Shown in pieces: positions 62,283-64,000 of a stretch of DNA of 64,000 nucleotides; within the stretch, counting starts at the first letter, position 1, and the number at the start of each line of letters is the position of its first letter. A program made the translations under genes and the position numbers. The DNA is from Meghimatium bilineatum (Eukaryota; Mollusca; Gastropoda; Stylommatophora; Philomycidae), in assembly GCA_034231615.1 (NCBI GenBank), contig CM067315.1, forward strand, positions 9,075,915-9,139,914, given 5' to 3'. The notes beneath the pieces are model-generated. The model had not been told where the DNA came from, did no database searches, and saw nothing but the letters and a program-made list of their open reading frames with translations.

Positions 62283-62834
62283 GAAAAGATAATTCAAATT
62301 CACACAATTTCATTGATGGATAGAAAACTGTTTTACTGACGTCAAATTTTGTCCCACCCCCCAATCAACTGTTAAACTTACCCCCCCCCACTCTCCTTTT
62401 ATTGTTCACGTAATTTACAGACAGGCACTTATTCCTGTTCCACATATTTCTCATGTACTTCGGTTTGATTCTCACAGAGGCTGGCTCCTTTGTACTTAAA
62501 GCCCATAATCTCTTTAACTATACCAACACCGACATAAGGACCTAAAATCTGATAGATGTTATTTTTTTTTAAAATTCAATCAGTTCAAAGGTAGAAGTAG
62601 TCTCACACCATTTCGTATCGTAGGGGTGTCAGGTTGCATTCTATGTCACGGTGTTAATCTTCGACTGTTTTAGAAGCGTTAGAGATCCGTCCTCTTTCTT
62701 GTTGTGTTTATCTTTCTCAACTTTGCAAATCTGATACAGCTGGGTCGGTTGGAAAGATGCCATACTGCAAGAAGAACGAAGATCTTTGGATTATACCTAT
62801 CGACTTATATATTACAAAATAAAAGGAGAAAATC
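62283..62834. other. No recognisable feature
   Basis: AT-rich with poly-C runs near 62355 and 62382; no gene. Confidence 0.5.
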
Positions 62835-62912
62835 AACATCAAGATAAACAACAAACAACTAAAACAAGTAGATGAATTCGAATATCTTGGCATCACATTG
62901 AGATATATATTA
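62835..62912 (+). mobile_element. LINE fragment (family K)
   Basis: Encodes INIKINNKQLKQVDEFEYLG, ITLRY, matching the start of 33890-34530 (FNNKQLKQIDEFKYLGSTLRY). Confidence 0.7.
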
Positions 62913-62929
62913 CTGGTCATCAAGAAGAA

Positions 62930-62990
62930 CTCTTATAATGAATTATAATTATAATCCATATAATGAATTATAATTATAATCCGTATATTT
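62930..62990. repeat. Two-copy AT-rich duplication
   Basis: ataatgaattataattataa followed by tccata occurs twice, between two different LINE fragments. Confidence 0.8.
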
Positions 62991-63790
62991 TACACCACTA
63001 GAAGACCTGGATTTTGCCGATGATCTTGCACTATTGAGTGAAAACCATCAAGATGCACACACAAAAACTGATAGATTAAAACTTATCGCAAAACAAATAG
63101 GTCTCCAAATCAACTCATCAAAAACAAATTCACCAATTCACCTAACGAAATTACTTTAAATGGACAACAGCTTGAAAAGGTACACAAATTCTCCTATCTA
63201 GGAAGCAAATTAACAATCGACGGTGATGTCATGACATAAATTACAACTCGCATTGCACTAGCATCAAGCGCCTTTAACAGGCTGTCTAATATCTAGAGGT
63301 CAAAGTCAATCAGCACACGCACGAAAATGCGCTTATTTAATTCCTCCGTTATTCCGGTGCTATCATATGGATGTGAGAGCTGGAAAAGCTCTTTATCTTC
63401 AGAAAAGAAATTACTGAGTTTCGAGAACAAATGTCTTCGTGTCAACTAACACCCATTGGAGTGAATTCAAATCGAATGATAAAATCATAGAAGAGACGCA
63501 TGAAAATTTCATCACAGATGTTATCAGAAAACGCCGTTGGTCCTACATCGGGCATGTCCTACGCGCAGACATCAACAGAATACACCACCAATCTCTTGAA
63601 TGGATACCTACAGGCAAAAGAGCCAGAGGTAGACCAAAATAAACTCAGAAGAACAATACTTAGAGAAAGTAAAACAATCAATATCCATACTATTCAAGAA
63701 CTGCACAGAATAGCTTTGAACAGACAGAATTGGAGAGATCTGACCTCTACCCTATGCGCTAACTTCAGCGCAAAAGGAAAATGAAAAATG
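62990..63790 (+). mobile_element. RTE-like LINE, 3' half
   Basis: Encodes in order LEDLDFADDLALLSENHQDA (RT catalytic FADD), LKLIAKQIGLQINSSKT, KVHKFSYLGSKLTIDGDVMT, RLFNSSVIPVLSYGCESWKS, FENKCLRVN, RRWSYIGHVLRADINRIHHQ, RARGRPK and finally QNWRDLTSTLCANFSAKGK. At least three frame changes or stops make it inactive. It has an (aatg)-type tail. The 3' tip recurs at 8989-9165. Confidence 0.88.
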
Positions 63791-63877
63791 AATATTTTAC
63801 ACACAAGATGTCACACGTAAAATCGACGCTGATTTGAAAAGATATTAAATTTTTTTTATAGTAACTCATTTTTAAAA

Positions 63878-63935
63878 CCGAGAATTACCCAACTAGAAAT
63901 CAATGCACTAACAACTGAGCTACCTCACACCCATG
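63878..63935 (-). tRNA. tRNA-like relic
   Basis: Minus strand reads gaggtagctcagttgttagt, gcattgatttctagttgggt, aattctcgg: a good A-box (tagctcagttgttagtgca) and a weak T-arm. Possibly a tRNA-derived SINE head. Confidence 0.35.
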
Positions 63936-64000
63936 TATCAAGCAACAACAGAACCTACAATCCATAGTCTACCTGTTGTTCGTCGTTCTCTCCCTCTCGC

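Noticed and set aside
63878-63935. Functional tRNA gene
   Set aside because: Good A-box but T-arm and acceptor do not pair; better explained as a relic.

Overview
The window is eukaryotic and non-coding for most of its length. It reads as an intron-rich, repeat-rich invertebrate genome, most likely a mollusc and perhaps a heterobranch gastropod. That is an inference from the repeat profile: several non-LTR retrotransposon (LINE) families with (GAA)n-type tails, SINEs with a gtcgtaaaaggcgacta block that I recall from gastropod repeats, hAT-type MITEs and very many minisatellites. No bacterial-style operon, CRISPR, retroviral, LTR-element or Polinton copy was recognised.

The one host gene I can support lies on the minus strand in the first 10.4 kb. 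Four exons with canonical splice sites and matching phases (10316-10415, 9231-9283, 6759-6873, 3183-3341) encode the end of a PX domain, an acidic linker with an NLGPS motif, the glycine-rich loop and catalytic-lysine strand, and the alphaC/hinge region of an SGK3-like (CISK) AGC kinase. The rest of the kinase domain lies beyond the left edge. The PX core was not found. A possible 5' exon at 28041-28159 is tentative.

Everything else is repeats. (1) About 30 tandem arrays cover roughly a fifth of the window, including a 15-bp array of 127 perfect units (13123-15039) and a 38-bp array of about 36 units inside the kinase intron. (2) LINE fragments occur throughout: endonuclease, reverse transcriptase, RNase H and C-terminal zinc-knuckle pieces. 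(3) There are three SINE families, here called A (about 155 bp), B (about 275 bp) and C (tRNA-derived). A and B share their 3' ends and a (GAA)n tail that resembles LINE tails in the same window. (4) hAT-like MITEs carry 8-bp target-site duplications. (5) About 18 copies of a palindromic MITE are built around a CCAAT-containing core. (6) Two long hairpins stand apart: one with perfect 58-bp arms (32805-32928) and one miRNA-precursor-like (29687-29803).

Layout: 0-10 kb is the SGK3-like gene with LINE and minisatellite introns; 10-16 kb palindromic MITEs, the giant 15-bp array and a tRNA-SINE; 16-28 kb LINE and SINE mosaics; 28-35 kb a possible 5' exon, the hairpins and LINEs; 35-46 kb LINE RT pieces, dispersed repeats and arrays; 46-55 kb dispersed repeat D, SINE B, hAT and palindromic MITEs; 55-64 kb further arrays and an RTE-like LINE 3' half. 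Nested insertions with visible target-site duplications give a relative order of events in several places. All boundaries were read by eye and are approximate unless a duplication is given.
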